A stretch of DNA of 43,796 bases, taken from the NCBI GenBank assembly GCA_031398975.1, contig JANNOI010000046.1:1-43796 (forward strand), in the 5' to 3' direction. Below, in pieces: positions 31,732-40,411 of this stretch. The stretch is from JAKFWI01 sp031398975 (GTDB lineage: Bacteria > Pseudomonadota > Alphaproteobacteria > Caulobacterales > Aquidulcibacteraceae). How positions within the stretch are numbered: the stretch's first letter is position 1; each line of letters begins with the position of its first letter. A program made the position numbers and the translations under genes. The notes beneath the pieces are model-generated. The model ran no database searches and was not told where the DNA came from. It saw only the letters and a program-made list of their open reading frames with translations.

Positions 31732-32274
31732 TCACAACGTCTCGGCTCCCGGGTCGGAAGCGCTCTTTTCCTTTATATAGTCCCCCGCCTGGGGAACGAA
31801 GGATTCGATCGCCTCGGCGGTGGATTCCAGCATCGGATATAGCTGGGCGTTGGCGATCGTGTTGGGCATCTGCGCCTGGGGCGCGCCGGTGATCTGGCGC
31901 ATCAGCACAATAAAGAGCGCCAGCACCAGGATCCCGCGCGCCGCGCCGAACAAGAGCCCCGCGCCGCGGTCGATCGCGCCGATCTCGCCGGAGGAATGGG
32001 CCGCTTTCGCGAGCGCCGAGGTCAAGAAGGTGATCGCCACGAAGACGACGATGAACACCGTGATCACCGCGCCGAGATTGGCGAGGATCTCCGGCGAGAT
32101 AAAGCTTGTGAACACCGAACTCAGCAACGGGCCGCCGAAATAGGCCGCCACCGCCGCGCCGAGGAATGCGACGATCGAAAACACTTCCCGCAGCAGGCCG
32201 CGCGCGAACGCCATGACGCTTGAAATGAGGATAATGGCGATCGCCGCCAGGTCGAACGCCGTCAACTCACCCAT
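31732..32274 (-). CDS. cvpA: CvpA family membrane protein
   Basis: 180-residue inner-membrane protein of the CvpA family, named for colicin V production in E. coli and linked to envelope stress and bile resistance. About four membrane segments are visible (AAIAIILISSVMAFARGLL, FSIVAFLGAAVAAYFGG, NLGAVITVFIVVFVAITFL, GILVLALFIVLM). The conserved motifs are FDLAAIAIILISS near the start and GAIDRGAGLLFGAARG before the last helix. The C-terminal 45 residues are soluble. The ATG at 32274 precedes the first helix directly. It lies between radA and purF. Confidence 0.93.
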   Translation of the reverse strand: MGELTAFDLAAIAIILISSVMAFARGLLREVFSIVAFLGAAVAAYFGGPLLSSVFTSFISPEILANLGAVITVFIVVFVAITFLTSALAKAAHSSGEIGAIDRGAGLLFGAARGILVLALFIVLMRQITGAPQAQMPNTIANAQLYPMLESTAEAIESFVPQAGDYIKEKSASDPGAETL

Positions 32275-32288
32275 CACCGCCTCCGCTG

Positions 32289-33677
32289 TCAATCGGCGCG
32301 TGGCGCCAGCGCCCCCGCCAAATCGCCGATTCTGGCGATCCCCCGCACCTTCACTCCCGAACTGGCGCCCGAGCCGCCCGCTTTCTCCCCCTCCGTCCCC
32401 GAGGGTGCGAACGCGGACTTGAACCCCAGCTTGGCGGCCTCTTTGAGCCGCGCCTCCATGCGCCCGACCGCGCGCACATCCCCCGAAAGCGCCACTTCCC
32501 CAAACACCACGCAATCGCGCGGCAGCGGTTGTCCCGCAAGCGCAGAAATCAGGGCCGCCGCGGCGGCCAGATCGGCGGCGGGCTCGTTAATTTTAAGGCC
32601 CCCCGCCACGCTTAGGTAAACGTCTCTCCCGCCGAAGCCAAGCCCGCAACGCGTCTCCAACACCGCCAGGATCATAGCCAGACGCGCGCTGTCCCAGCCC
32701 AGGATCGCGCGGCGCGGGGCCCCGAAACCGGTCGGCGCGGTCAGCGCCTGGATCTCCACCAGCACGGGGCGCGTGCCCTCCATGCCCGCGAACACCGCCG
32801 CCCCGCTGGCCCGTTCCCCGGAGGAGCCCAGGAACAGCGCCGAGGGGTTGGGGGTCTCTTTGAGGCCGCCCTCGGCCATCTCGAACACCCCGATCTCATC
32901 GACCGCCCCGAAGCGGTTCTTCACCGCGCGCAGAATGCGGAAGGCGTGGCTGCGCTCGCCCTCGAAATAGAGCACGCAATCGACCAGATGCTCCACGACC
33001 CGCGGGCCCGCGATTTGGCCGTCCTTGGTGACGTGGCCCACGAGCAGCACAGCGCAGCCCGAGCTTTTTGCAAAACGCGCCAGTTCGTGGGCGCAGGCGC
33101 GCACTTGCGTCACCGTGCCGGGCGCAGCCTCGATCTGGTCGGACCAGAGTGTCTGGATGGAGTCGAACACCGCGACGTCGGGCTTGGCGGCCTTCAGCGC
33201 CTCCATCACCTTGCGCAGATCGGTTTCCGCCGCCAGCGCGACCGGGGCGTGCGACAGGGCGAGGCGGCGGGCGCGGTCCTGGATCTGGGCCTCCGCCTCC
33301 TCGCCGGTGACGTACACCACCGTGCGTCCCGCCAGCGCCAGGCCCGCCGCGGCCTGCAGGAGCAGCGTCGATTTGCCGATCCCCGGATCGCCCCCAACCA
33401 GCACCGCGCAGGCCCGCACCAGCCCGCCGCCGCACACCCGGTCAAACTCCGCAATGCCGGTGACCATCCGTTCCGGGATCGCGCCGGCGCCGGCCAGATC
33501 GACGAAGGAGAGCCTGCCCGCGCGCTTGGCCTGCGGCTTCAAACCCCCGGGCGCGCTGGCGCGGGCGGCTTCTTCCGCGAGCGTGTTCCACGCTCCGCAG
33601 GCCTCGCACTTGCCGGCCCATTTCGCGGTGAGCGCCCCGCAGGATTGGCAAACGAATTGGGTGTCGGGCTTGGCCAT
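32289..33677 (-). CDS. radA: DNA repair protein RadA (Sms)
   Basis: RadA is a hexameric branch-migration helicase that helps RecA in recombination. The 462 residues show an N-terminal C4 zinc finger (Cys10, Cys13, Cys24, Cys27), a RecA-like ATPase with Walker A GGDPGIGKST (Lys102), the RadA-specific KNRFG motif (VKNRFGAVDEIGVF) and a C-terminal Lon-like domain without the protease Ser (FGEVALSGDVRAVGRME). It lies 10 bases after phrB and 14 before cvpA. Co-location with a photolyase and dnaB puts repair genes in one transcription unit. Confidence 0.97.
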   Translation of the reverse strand: MAKPDTQFVCQSCGALTAKWAGKCEACGAWNTLAEEAARASAPGGLKPQAKRAGRLSFVDLAGAGAIPERMVTGIAEFDRVCGGGLVRACAVLVGGDPGIGKSTLLLQAAAGLALAGRTVVYVTGEEAEAQIQDRARRLALSHAPVALAAETDLRKVMEALKAAKPDVAVFDSIQTLWSDQIEAAPGTVTQVRACAHELARFAKSSGCAVLLVGHVTKDGQIAGPRVVEHLVDCVLYFEGERSHAFRILRAVKNRFGAVDEIGVFEMAEGGLKETPNPSALFLGSSGERASGAAVFAGMEGTRPVLVEIQALTAPTGFGAPRRAILGWDSARLAMILAVLETRCGLGFGGRDVYLSVAGGLKINEPAADLAAAAALISALAGQPLPRDCVVFGEVALSGDVRAVGRMEARLKEAAKLGFKSAFAPSGTEGEKAGGSGASSGVKVRGIARIGDLAGALAPRAD

Positions 33678-33687
33678 CGTGGGAGGC

Positions 33688-35283
33688 CTAATCCGGTTCG
33701 CGCGCCGTGGCGAACAGATCCCGCGCAGGGCCGGCCTCGTCGATCAGATCGGTTCCCGCCTCGATCATGGCGCGCGCGCGGGCGGCGATGGCGGCGCGTT
33801 CGCGGGCGGGAATGGCGTCAAGCGCCTTGTAGGCCAGCGACAGGCGGGTGTTGGCGCGCAGGCGCTCGCGGTGGCGGGCCAGGAAATCCCAATAGAGCGT
33901 GGTGAACGGGCACGCGCCCTCCCCGATGCGCCGGCCGGGATCGTAGGCGCAGCCGCGGCAATAATCGGACATGCGGTTGATATAGCCCCCGCCCGCCGCA
34001 TAGGGCTTCGACGCCAACAGCCCCCCGTCCGCATACACCGCCATGCCGTGCACGTTGGGGAGCTCTACCCATTCATAGGCGTCGGCATAGACGATCAGAT
34101 ACCATTCCTCGATCGCCCCAGGCTCGACGCCCCAAAGCAGCGCCAGATTGCCGGTGATCATCAGCCGCTGGATGTGGTGGGCGTAGGCGTGGGCGCGCGT
34201 GGTCGCCACCACGTCCGCGACGCACGCCATCGCGGTGTCCCCGCCCCAGTAGAAGGCCGGCAGGGGCGCGTGGGCGTCCAGGGAATTGGTGCTTTTGTAC
34301 GCGGGCATGCGCAGCCAGTAGAGACCGCGGACATATTCGCGCCAGCCCAGGATCTGGCGCACGAACCCTTCCACCGCATTGATCGGCGCCGTGTCCAGCG
34401 CGCCGACGGCCGCCTCCACCACCTCGCGCGCGGTCAAGAGGCCGGCGTTCAGATAGGGGGAGAGAACAGCGTGAAACAGGAACGGCGCGCCCGCCTGCAT
34501 GGCGTCCTGGTGGTCGCCGAAGCGGGGCAGGGCGTGGGTGAGGAAGTCCTTCAGCGCGGTGCGGGCGTCCGCACGCGTCACCGCCCAGCCGAAACCCTCG
34601 AGATCGCCGAAATGGCCCCCGAAGCGGCTCGCCACCAGATCGATCACCGCGCGCGTCACCGCGTCGGGCTTGAAGCGCGCCCGGGGGGGCGGGGTGAAGC
34701 CTTTCGGCAGCCGCTTTCTGTTCTCGGCGTCGTAATTCCAGCGCCCGGTGAGCGGCTGCCCGTCCTCCATCAGCACGTCGTGGGTGCGGCGCATGACGCG
34801 GTAGAAATGCTCCATCAGGAAGCGGCGCCGCCCCTTCGCCCAGGCCTTGAAATCGTCGATCGAGCAATAAAACCGGTCGTCGGCGCGGATTTCCACCGGC
34901 GGATTGAGCGTCGCCTCCCAGGCGCGCATCATTTCCAGCACGCGGTGCTCGCCCGGCTCGGTCACAATCACGCGCGCAGGCTTCAGCGCCGCCACGGCCC
35001 GCATCAGCTCGCCGGTGAAGCTCCCGCTATTGCCCGCCTCATCCAGGCGCACATAGCGGACGGTAAAGCCCTCCGCCTCCAATTCGGCCGCGAAATGGCG
35101 CATGGCGGAAAACAGAAACGCGATCTTCTGCTTGTGATGGGCGACGTACGTCGCCTCCTCCAGCGCCTCCACCATCAGGATCACGTCCCGCCCGGGCTCG
35201 GCGTCCGCGAGGCTGGAGACGGTGCGGGTAAGCTGATCGCCCAGGACGAAGCGGAGCGTGCGCGGCTTTGACCGGCCGCTCAC
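33688..35283 (-). CDS. phrB: Bacterial (6-4) photolyase, FeS-BCP family (PhrB/CryB-like)
   Basis: Flavoprotein of the FeS-BCP (prokaryotic 6-4 photolyase) family, often named 'deoxyribodipyrimidine photolyase-related protein'. The 531-residue product has the N-terminal Rossmann domain (RTLRFVLGDQLT) and the C-terminal FAD domain (WREYVRGLYW, THAYAHHIQ-like region near 364-371, TGNLALLWGVEP, NVHGMAVYADGG). Four Fe-S cysteines are all present: Cys354, Cys442, Cys445 and Cys458, with the same spacings (88, 3, 13) as in Agrobacterium PhrB. It starts with a GTG that overlaps the mlaF stop (GTGA). It would repair (6-4) photoproducts using blue light. Placement between mlaF and radA is notable. Confidence 0.93.
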   Translation of the reverse strand: MSGRSKPRTLRFVLGDQLTRTVSSLADAEPGRDVILMVEALEEATYVAHHKQKIAFLFSAMRHFAAELEAEGFTVRYVRLDEAGNSGSFTGELMRAVAALKPARVIVTEPGEHRVLEMMRAWEATLNPPVEIRADDRFYCSIDDFKAWAKGRRRFLMEHFYRVMRRTHDVLMEDGQPLTGRWNYDAENRKRLPKGFTPPPRARFKPDAVTRAVIDLVASRFGGHFGDLEGFGWAVTRADARTALKDFLTHALPRFGDHQDAMQAGAPFLFHAVLSPYLNAGLLTAREVVEAAVGALDTAPINAVEGFVRQILGWREYVRGLYWLRMPAYKSTNSLDAHAPLPAFYWGGDTAMACVADVVATTRAHAYAHHIQRLMITGNLALLWGVEPGAIEEWYLIVYADAYEWVELPNVHGMAVYADGGLLASKPYAAGGGYINRMSDYCRGCAYDPGRRIGEGACPFTTLYWDFLARHRERLRANTRLSLAYKALDAIPARERAAIAARARAMIEAGTDLIDEAGPARDLFATAREPD

Positions 35284-36062
35284 ACCACGGCCTGGATCGG
35301 CCCCTCCGCGCGGCCATGGATGAACTGGTCCACCCGCGCATCCCCGCTCTGGTCGATCGACGCGGCGGGCCCGCGCCAGACGATGCGACCCTCGTAAATC
35401 ATGGCGATCTCGTCGGCGATCTTGCGGGCGGAGGCCATGTCGTGGGTGATCGAGATCGCGGCCGAGCCGAGGTCGCGCACCATCTCGACGATCAGATCGT
35501 TGATGGCGTCGGCGGTGATCGGATCGAGGCCGGTCGTGGGTTCGTCGAAAAAAAGGATTTCGGGACGGGCGATGATGGCGCGCGCGAGGCTCGCGCGCTT
35601 TTGCATGCCCCCGGACAGCTCGATCGGGAAACGCTCGGCGAATTCCGGCGCGAGGCGCACCTTGCGCATGGTCTCAATCGCGCGGGCCTTGGCCTCCTTG
35701 CGCGGGACCTTCTGGGAATAGATCAGCCGGAAGGCGACGTTCTCCCAGATGGGCAGGCTGTCGAACAGCGCCCCGCCCTGGAACAGCATGCCGAATTTCG
35801 CCGCCAGGCGCTGGCGTTCGCCGCCCTTCAAGTGCGTCACGTCCTGCCCGTCGATCAGCACCTGGCCCGCATCCGGCGTCATGAGCCCGAGCGCGCATTT
35901 GAGCGTCACGGATTTGCCCACGCCCGAGCCGCCGATCACCACCAGAGACCGCCCATGCGCGACGTCAAGGTCAACCCCGCGCAGCACTTTGCGCCCGCCC
36001 AGCGTCTTTTCCACGCCCGCCAGCATGAGCTTGGGGGCAGGGGGTAAAGGCGCGGTGTCCAT
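35280..36062 (-). CDS. mlaF: Phospholipid ABC transporter ATPase MlaF
   Basis: ATPase of the Mla system, which moves phospholipids between the membranes and keeps the outer leaflet asymmetric. The 260 residues have Walker A GGSGVGKS (44-51), Q-loop FQGG, the ABC signature ELSGGMQKR (148-156) and Walker B ILFFDEPTTGLDP. The MlaF-type sequence GMLFQGGALFDSLPIWENVAF separates it from other ABC proteins. It lies 2 bases after mlaE. The substrate-binding genes mlaD and mlaC do not follow; phrB does. Confidence 0.95.
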   Translation of the reverse strand: MDTAPLPPAPKLMLAGVEKTLGGRKVLRGVDLDVAHGRSLVVIGGSGVGKSVTLKCALGLMTPDAGQVLIDGQDVTHLKGGERQRLAAKFGMLFQGGALFDSLPIWENVAFRLIYSQKVPRKEAKARAIETMRKVRLAPEFAERFPIELSGGMQKRASLARAIIARPEILFFDEPTTGLDPITADAINDLIVEMVRDLGSAAISITHDMASARKIADEIAMIYEGRIVWRGPAASIDQSGDARVDQFIHGRAEGPIQAVV

Positions 36063-36064
36063 GC

Positions 36065-36835
36065 TCAGGTCGCCCAGAAGGAGGTGATGATGTAATTGGC
36101 GGCCAGGATCAGCACGGTGGCGCTGACGACCGCGTCGGTCGCGGCCCGGCCGACGCCGAGCGCGCCGCCCTTGGAGCGGAAGCCGTGATAGGCGCCCATT
36201 ACCGCGATGATGAAGCCGAACATCGCCGCTTTCGTCATCGACAGCGCCACATCGTCGATCTTCAGGAAGTCGAGCGTGTTGCGGATATAGATCGCGCCGT
36301 TGAACCCAAGGCTCGATATGCCCACCAGATAGCCGCCCATCACGCCGATAATGTCGGCCGCCAGCACCAGGATGGGCAGCGAGAGCGTGGCGGCGGTGAC
36401 GCGGGGGGCGATCAGGAAACGGTAGGGATCGGTGGAGAGGGTGGAGAGCGCGTCGATCTGCTCGGTCACGCGCATGGTGCCGATCTCGGCCGCGATCCCC
36501 GCGCTGACGCGCCCGGCAAGCATCAGCCCGGCGAGCACCGGGCCCAGTTCGCGCGTGATGCCCAGCACCACGATGTTCGGCACGAAGCTTTCGGCGTTGA
36601 AGCGCGCGCCCCCGACATAGATGTTGAGCGCAAGCGCGGCCCCGATAAACACCGCCGTGAGCCCCACGACCGGCAGGGAGAAATAGCCCAGCCGCATGAA
36701 TTGGCGCCCCACTTGGCCCGCGTACCAGGGCCTTTGGAAGCAGGCGAGCGCCGCGCGTGCGGCGAAGGCCGAGACCGCGCCCGTCTCGCGCAGCATGCCC
36801 AACGTGGTGCGCCCGATGCTCAGGAAGGGGTTCAC
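36065..36835 (-). CDS. mlaE: Phospholipid ABC transporter permease MlaE
   Basis: Permease of the Mla transporter, 256 residues with about five to six hydrophobic segments. Family motifs are TAVFIGAALALNIYVGGARFNAE-type N-terminal helix (around residues 60-82), the signature ELGPVLAGLMLAGRVSAGIA, EIGTMRVTEQIDAL and the C-terminal GAYHGFRSKGGALGVGRAAT. The GTG at 36835 overlaps the alr stop (GTGA). It pairs with mlaF as an ABC core. Confidence 0.94.
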   Translation of the reverse strand: MNPFLSIGRTTLGMLRETGAVSAFAARAALACFQRPWYAGQVGRQFMRLGYFSLPVVGLTAVFIGAALALNIYVGGARFNAESFVPNIVVLGITRELGPVLAGLMLAGRVSAGIAAEIGTMRVTEQIDALSTLSTDPYRFLIAPRVTAATLSLPILVLAADIIGVMGGYLVGISSLGFNGAIYIRNTLDFLKIDDVALSMTKAAMFGFIIAVMGAYHGFRSKGGALGVGRAATDAVVSATVLILAANYIITSFWAT

Positions 36836-37974
36836 GCGCCGCCCCGCGCGGGTGCGCGCGCCAGCGCGGCGCCGAAGCTTGTGAGGATTTCGTAAGCGAG
36901 CGTGCCGGCCTGAGCGGCGACCGCGTTCAACGCCATGTTCAGGCCGAGCATCTCCACCTCATCCCCCTCCTCGACCCCCTGCCCGGCGGCCACCGAGGTG
37001 ACGTCCAGCGCGACAAGATCCATCGACACCCGTCCCAGGATCGCGCAGGCCGTTCCGGCGACGAACCCATAGCCTTTCCCCGAGAGCGACCGCAACAACC
37101 CGTCTGCGTAGCCGATCCCGACGGTGGCCACCCGCATCGCCGCCGTGGCCACGAAGCTCGCCCCGTACCCCACGCTTTCCCCCGCCGCGATTGTGCGGAC
37201 CTGCAGGATCGGGGCGTAAACGGCGGCGCACACGGCAAGGGGCGCGTCCGCGGGCGTATCGAGCGGCCAGCCCCCATAAAGCCCGATCCCGGGCCGGATC
37301 AGGTCGAACGCGTAATCGGGGCCGAGCAGCGCGCCCGCGCTCGCCGCAAGGCTGCGCGGAGCGCCTGGAAAGAGGGCGGCGGCGTCCAGGAAACGCTGGC
37401 GCTGGCGGGCGTTGAACGGGTGGGCGGGATCGCTGGCGCAGGCCAGATGGCTCATCACCAGGGTGGGGGGCGCGCCCAAGGCGTCGCGCGCGGCGCCGGC
37501 CTCGGCGGCGGGAACGCCCAGCCGGTTCATCCCGGTGTCGAGGTGCAGCCCCGCAGGGCTCGCCTCGCCCCAGGCCGCGATCGCGGCCATGGAATTCAGC
37601 ACCGGGCGCACCGCGCCGGCAGCGAACCCGGCCTGCTCCGCACGGGCGCCGGCGCCGTTCAGCGCATAGATCACCGGCCCCGCGCCAAGCGCTGCGCGCA
37701 CCGCCAGCGCCTCCCCGAGGGTGGCTGTGAAAAACGTCCGGCAGCCCGCTTTGGCCAAGGCCCTGGCCATGGCCGGCGCGCCCAGGCCGTAGGCGTCCGC
37801 CTTGACGACCGCGCCGGCCTCGCGCGCGCCGAGGCCCGCGAAGTAGCGCCAGTTCCGCGCCGCCGCCTCGGGATCGACGACAAGCCGCGCCGCCCGCTCT
37901 CGCCACGGCCCTTCATTCGCCCCCGGTCTGGGGCGCGCGGTCGAGGTTTCCAAAGCGGGTGTAGCGGCTGTCAA
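36832..37974 (-). CDS. alr: Alanine racemase
   Basis: PLP enzyme giving D-alanine for peptidoglycan. The frame from 37974 is 380 residues with the PLP Lys58 in AVVKADAYGLGA, HLDTGMNRLG, IRPGIGLYGG, the second catalytic Tyr in ESVGYGASF, and RVSMDLVALDV. The start is uncertain: no ATG is in frame near the conserved N-terminus (ARLVVDPEAAARNW). In-frame TTG codons at 37974 and 37953 both lie inside dnaB. An ATG overlapping the dnaB stop (37916) is off frame by one; one more G in the GGG just after it would make it the start (MKGPWRERAARLVVD). The catalytic part is intact. Confidence 0.9.
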   Translation of the reverse strand: MTAATPALETSTARPRPGANEGPWRERAARLVVDPEAAARNWRYFAGLGAREAGAVVKADAYGLGAPAMARALAKAGCRTFFTATLGEALAVRAALGAGPVIYALNGAGARAEQAGFAAGAVRPVLNSMAAIAAWGEASPAGLHLDTGMNRLGVPAAEAGAARDALGAPPTLVMSHLACASDPAHPFNARQRQRFLDAAALFPGAPRSLAASAGALLGPDYAFDLIRPGIGLYGGWPLDTPADAPLAVCAAVYAPILQVRTIAAGESVGYGASFVATAAMRVATVGIGYADGLLRSLSGKGYGFVAGTACAILGRVSMDLVALDVTSVAAGQGVEEGDEVEMLGLNMALNAVAAQAGTLAYEILTSFGAALARAPARGGA

Positions 37975-39385
37975 AATAGAGTTTCACCTTGCCGATGGGC
38001 CCGTGGCGCTGCTTGCCGATCAGCACTTCGGCCTGGTTGCGCACCTCGTCGACCTGCTTTTGCCACGCGAAATGCTCGTCCGTGCCCGCGCGCGGCTCGG
38101 CGCGTTCGAGATAATAGGATTCCCGATACACGAAGAGAACCACGTCCGCATCCTGCTCGATCGAGCCCGATTCGCGCAGGTCCGAGAGCTGGGGGCGCTT
38201 GTCGTCGCGCGTCTCGACCTGGCGGGAGAGCTGGGACAGCGCGATCACGGGGACTTTCAGGTCCTTGGCCAGCGCCTTCAGCCCTTGCGTGATCTCGGAG
38301 ACCTCCTGCACCCGGCCCTCATTCTTGCGCGAGGCGGAGGTGACGAGCTGGAGGTAATCCACCACGATCAGATCGAGGCCCTTGGTGCGCTGGAGCCGGC
38401 GCGCGCGCGCCTGCAACTGGGCGATGCCGATGGCCCCGGTCTCGTCGATATGCAGCGGCAGGGCCTGCAGCTCGACGGCGGCGTCCTTCAGTTTCTCGTA
38501 TTCGTTCTTCTGGATCTTGCCGCGCCGGATGCGGTCGGATTCGATCCCCGCATGGTCCGACAATAGCCGCGTGGCCAATTGCTCGGCCGACATTTCGAGC
38601 GAGTAGAAGCCCACCACCCCGCCCGCGGGCTCCCCCTCCGCGCCCGCCCGGCGCGAGGCGTAAAGCCGGTTGCGCGCGACGTTGAAGGCGATGTTGGTGG
38701 CGAGCGCGGTTTTGCCCATCGAGGGCCGCCCGGCCAGGATCACCAGGTCCGAAGGGTGCAGGCCGCCCAGCATCCGGTCGAGATCGACGAGCCCCGTGGC
38801 CAGGCCCGAGACGTCGGATTTGCTCTCATAGGCGGCCGCCGCCATCTCGATCGAGGTGGTGAGCGCCTTGTCGAAATCGGCGAAGCCCTTGGAGGTCGAC
38901 CCGCTCTCGGCCAGGGAAAAGAGGCGCCGCTCCGCCTCCTCGATCTGGTCCTGGGCGGTCTCCTGCTCGGGCGGAGCGATGGCGAGGGTTGTGATATCCT
39001 CGCCCAGCCGGATCAGCTCGCGCCGCAGCGCGAGGTCATAGATGAGGGCGGCGTATTCCGCTGCGTGCGCGGACAGCCGGGCGGCGTTCTCCAGCAAGGT
39101 CAGCAGGTAGGCCGCGCCGCCGATCTCGGCCAGGCCCCCGTCGCGGGCGAAATGTTCACGCAAGGTTACACCGTCGGCCAGCCGGCCCTTGGCGATCATC
39201 CCCGCGCACACCTCGAAGATGCGCCCGTGGACGGGGTCGTAGAAATGGGCCGGGCGCAGCCGGTCCCCGATCCGGTTGAAGGTCTCGTTGTCGAACAAGA
39301 GCGCGCCGAGCAGCGCCTGTTCGGCCTGGAGATTGTGCGGCGCCGGTTTCGGCGCGGGGAGGGGGAGGCTTCCATCGGCGGGCAT
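37913..39385 (-). CDS. dnaB: Replicative DNA helicase DnaB
   Basis: Hexameric 5'-3' helicase of the replication fork. The 490-residue protein has the N-terminal DnaG-interacting domain (HNLQAEQALLGALLFDNETF), a linker, and the RecA-like motor with Walker A GRPSMGKTA (Lys225), Walker B LIVVDYLQLV, and the SRQVETRDDKRPQLSDLRES loop, which contains the arginine finger region. It follows rpsF-rpsR-rplI after 157 bases, the widespread S6-S18-L9-DnaB order. No intein is present. Confidence 0.98.
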   Translation of the reverse strand: MPADGSLPLPAPKPAPHNLQAEQALLGALLFDNETFNRIGDRLRPAHFYDPVHGRIFEVCAGMIAKGRLADGVTLREHFARDGGLAEIGGAAYLLTLLENAARLSAHAAEYAALIYDLALRRELIRLGEDITTLAIAPPEQETAQDQIEEAERRLFSLAESGSTSKGFADFDKALTTSIEMAAAAYESKSDVSGLATGLVDLDRMLGGLHPSDLVILAGRPSMGKTALATNIAFNVARNRLYASRRAGAEGEPAGGVVGFYSLEMSAEQLATRLLSDHAGIESDRIRRGKIQKNEYEKLKDAAVELQALPLHIDETGAIGIAQLQARARRLQRTKGLDLIVVDYLQLVTSASRKNEGRVQEVSEITQGLKALAKDLKVPVIALSQLSRQVETRDDKRPQLSDLRESGSIEQDADVVLFVYRESYYLERAEPRAGTDEHFAWQKQVDEVRNQAEVLIGKQRHGPIGKVKLYFDSRYTRFGNLDRAPQTGGE

Positions 39386-39459
39386 GGCCGCACCAAACCA
39401 CGCCGCCCGGCCCAGCGAAATCGTGGGCGCACGCGCCGCTCACAGCCCCGCGCACTTAT

Positions 39460-39488
39460 TCCATAAGGCTCAGCAATTGCTCTAGAAA
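39460..39488 (-). promoter_or_regulatory. Candidate dnaB promoter
   Basis: Minus strand: TTTCTA (39488-39483), a 17-base spacer, then TATGGA (39465-39460), within the otherwise GC-rich rplI-dnaB gap. Both boxes are imperfect. It would leave a leader of about 70 bases before dnaB. Confidence 0.25.
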
Positions 39489-39542
39489 TACTCAGAGTTC
39501 GGCCGTCGCCGAAGCCTGGCGGAGCCGCGTGCGGGAGCCGCC

Positions 39543-40124
39543 CTAGTCTTCGCGCAGGGGCGCTTCATTGGCGATGCTGGCCGCGGCCAGCTCGCTCGCT
39601 TGGGCTTCGGCCTGGGCGCGATCTTCCGCGGCTGCCAGCGCCACCACGTCCTCGCCCTTGGCTTGACGCTCGGCCTCGTCGGCGGAGCGGGCGACGTTAA
39701 GCGTGATGTTGACCGCCACTTCGGGGTGCAGGCGCACCCGCACGCCGTGCAGGCCCAGCGTCTTGATCGGCTTGTCGAGCACGACGGCCTGGCGCGCGAT
39801 CGTGTGGCCGGCGGCGGCGGCGGCGTCGATGATGTCGCGCGCGGACACCGAGCCGTAGAGCTGGCCGCTATCGCCGGCCTGGCGCAGCAGCACGAAGCTT
39901 TGCCCGTCGAGCGCGGCGGACGCGGTCTCGGCGCCGGCGCGCGCTTCGGCGTTGCGCGCTTCGATATCGGCCCGCTGGGCCTCGAAGCGCTCGAGATTGG
40001 CGGGGGTGGCGCGCAGCGCCTTATTCTGGGGCAGCAGGAAATTCCGGGCGTAGCCGTCCCGCACGCGCACCACGTCGCCGATCGCGCCCAATTTGTCCAC
40101 GCGCTCCAGAAGAACGATTTGCAT
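39543..40124 (-). CDS. rplI: 50S ribosomal protein bL9
   Basis: 193-residue ribosomal protein with the bL9 N-domain (MQIVLLERVDKLGAIGDVVR, RDGYARNFLLPQNKA), the connecting helix, and the C-domain (GQLYGSVSARDI, KTLGLHGVRVRLHPEV). It carries an acidic, Ala-rich C-terminal extension of about 45 residues beyond the E. coli length, common in alphaproteobacteria. It is the last gene of rpsF-rpsR-rplI. Confidence 0.97.
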   Translation of the reverse strand: MQIVLLERVDKLGAIGDVVRVRDGYARNFLLPQNKALRATPANLERFEAQRADIEARNAEARAGAETASAALDGQSFVLLRQAGDSGQLYGSVSARDIIDAAAAAGHTIARQAVVLDKPIKTLGLHGVRVRLHPEVAVNITLNVARSADEAERQAKGEDVVALAAAEDRAQAEAQASELAAASIANEAPLRED

Positions 40125-40137
40125 GCGCTTGAACCTG

Positions 40138-40401
40138 CTATTGGACGGCGTAGGGCAGCAGCGCCAAATGGCGCGCGCGCTTGATGGCGATGGACAATTC
40201 GCGCTGCTTCTTGGCGGAGACCGCGGTGATGCGGGCGGGCACGATCTTGCCCTTCTCGGAAATGTAGCGCTGCAGCAGCTTCACGTCCTTGTAGTCGATC
40301 TTCGGGGCGTCCGCGCCGGAGAACGGGCACACCTTGCGGCGGCGCCCGAAGGGCCGGCGCGCCGGGATGTTGGAGATGTTGACCTTGTTGGCGTTCGACA
40401 T
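40138..40401 (-). CDS. rpsR: 30S ribosomal protein bS18
   Basis: 87-residue basic protein with the bS18 core RRKVCPFSGADAPKIDYKDV, LLQRYISEKGKIVPARITAV and KRARHLALLPY. It pairs with bS6 in the 30S platform; the genes are 10 bases apart. The S6:S18 complex is also a known autoregulator of this operon in other bacteria, which is relevant to the folded leader upstream of rpsF. Confidence 0.98.
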   Translation of the reverse strand: MSNANKVNISNIPARRPFGRRRKVCPFSGADAPKIDYKDVKLLQRYISEKGKIVPARITAVSAKKQRELSIAIKRARHLALLPYAVQ

Positions 40402-40411
40402 CGGCTGGCTC

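Noticed and set aside
32587..32596. TTAATTTTAA as a CtrA-like site
   Set aside because: Half-sites are two bases apart, not seven, and it lies inside radA coding sequence.
39482..40330. Long alternative frame across rplI on the minus strand
   Set aside because: Low-complexity Arg/Pro/Ser translation typical of an off-frame GC-rich shadow; rplI and rpsR explain the region.
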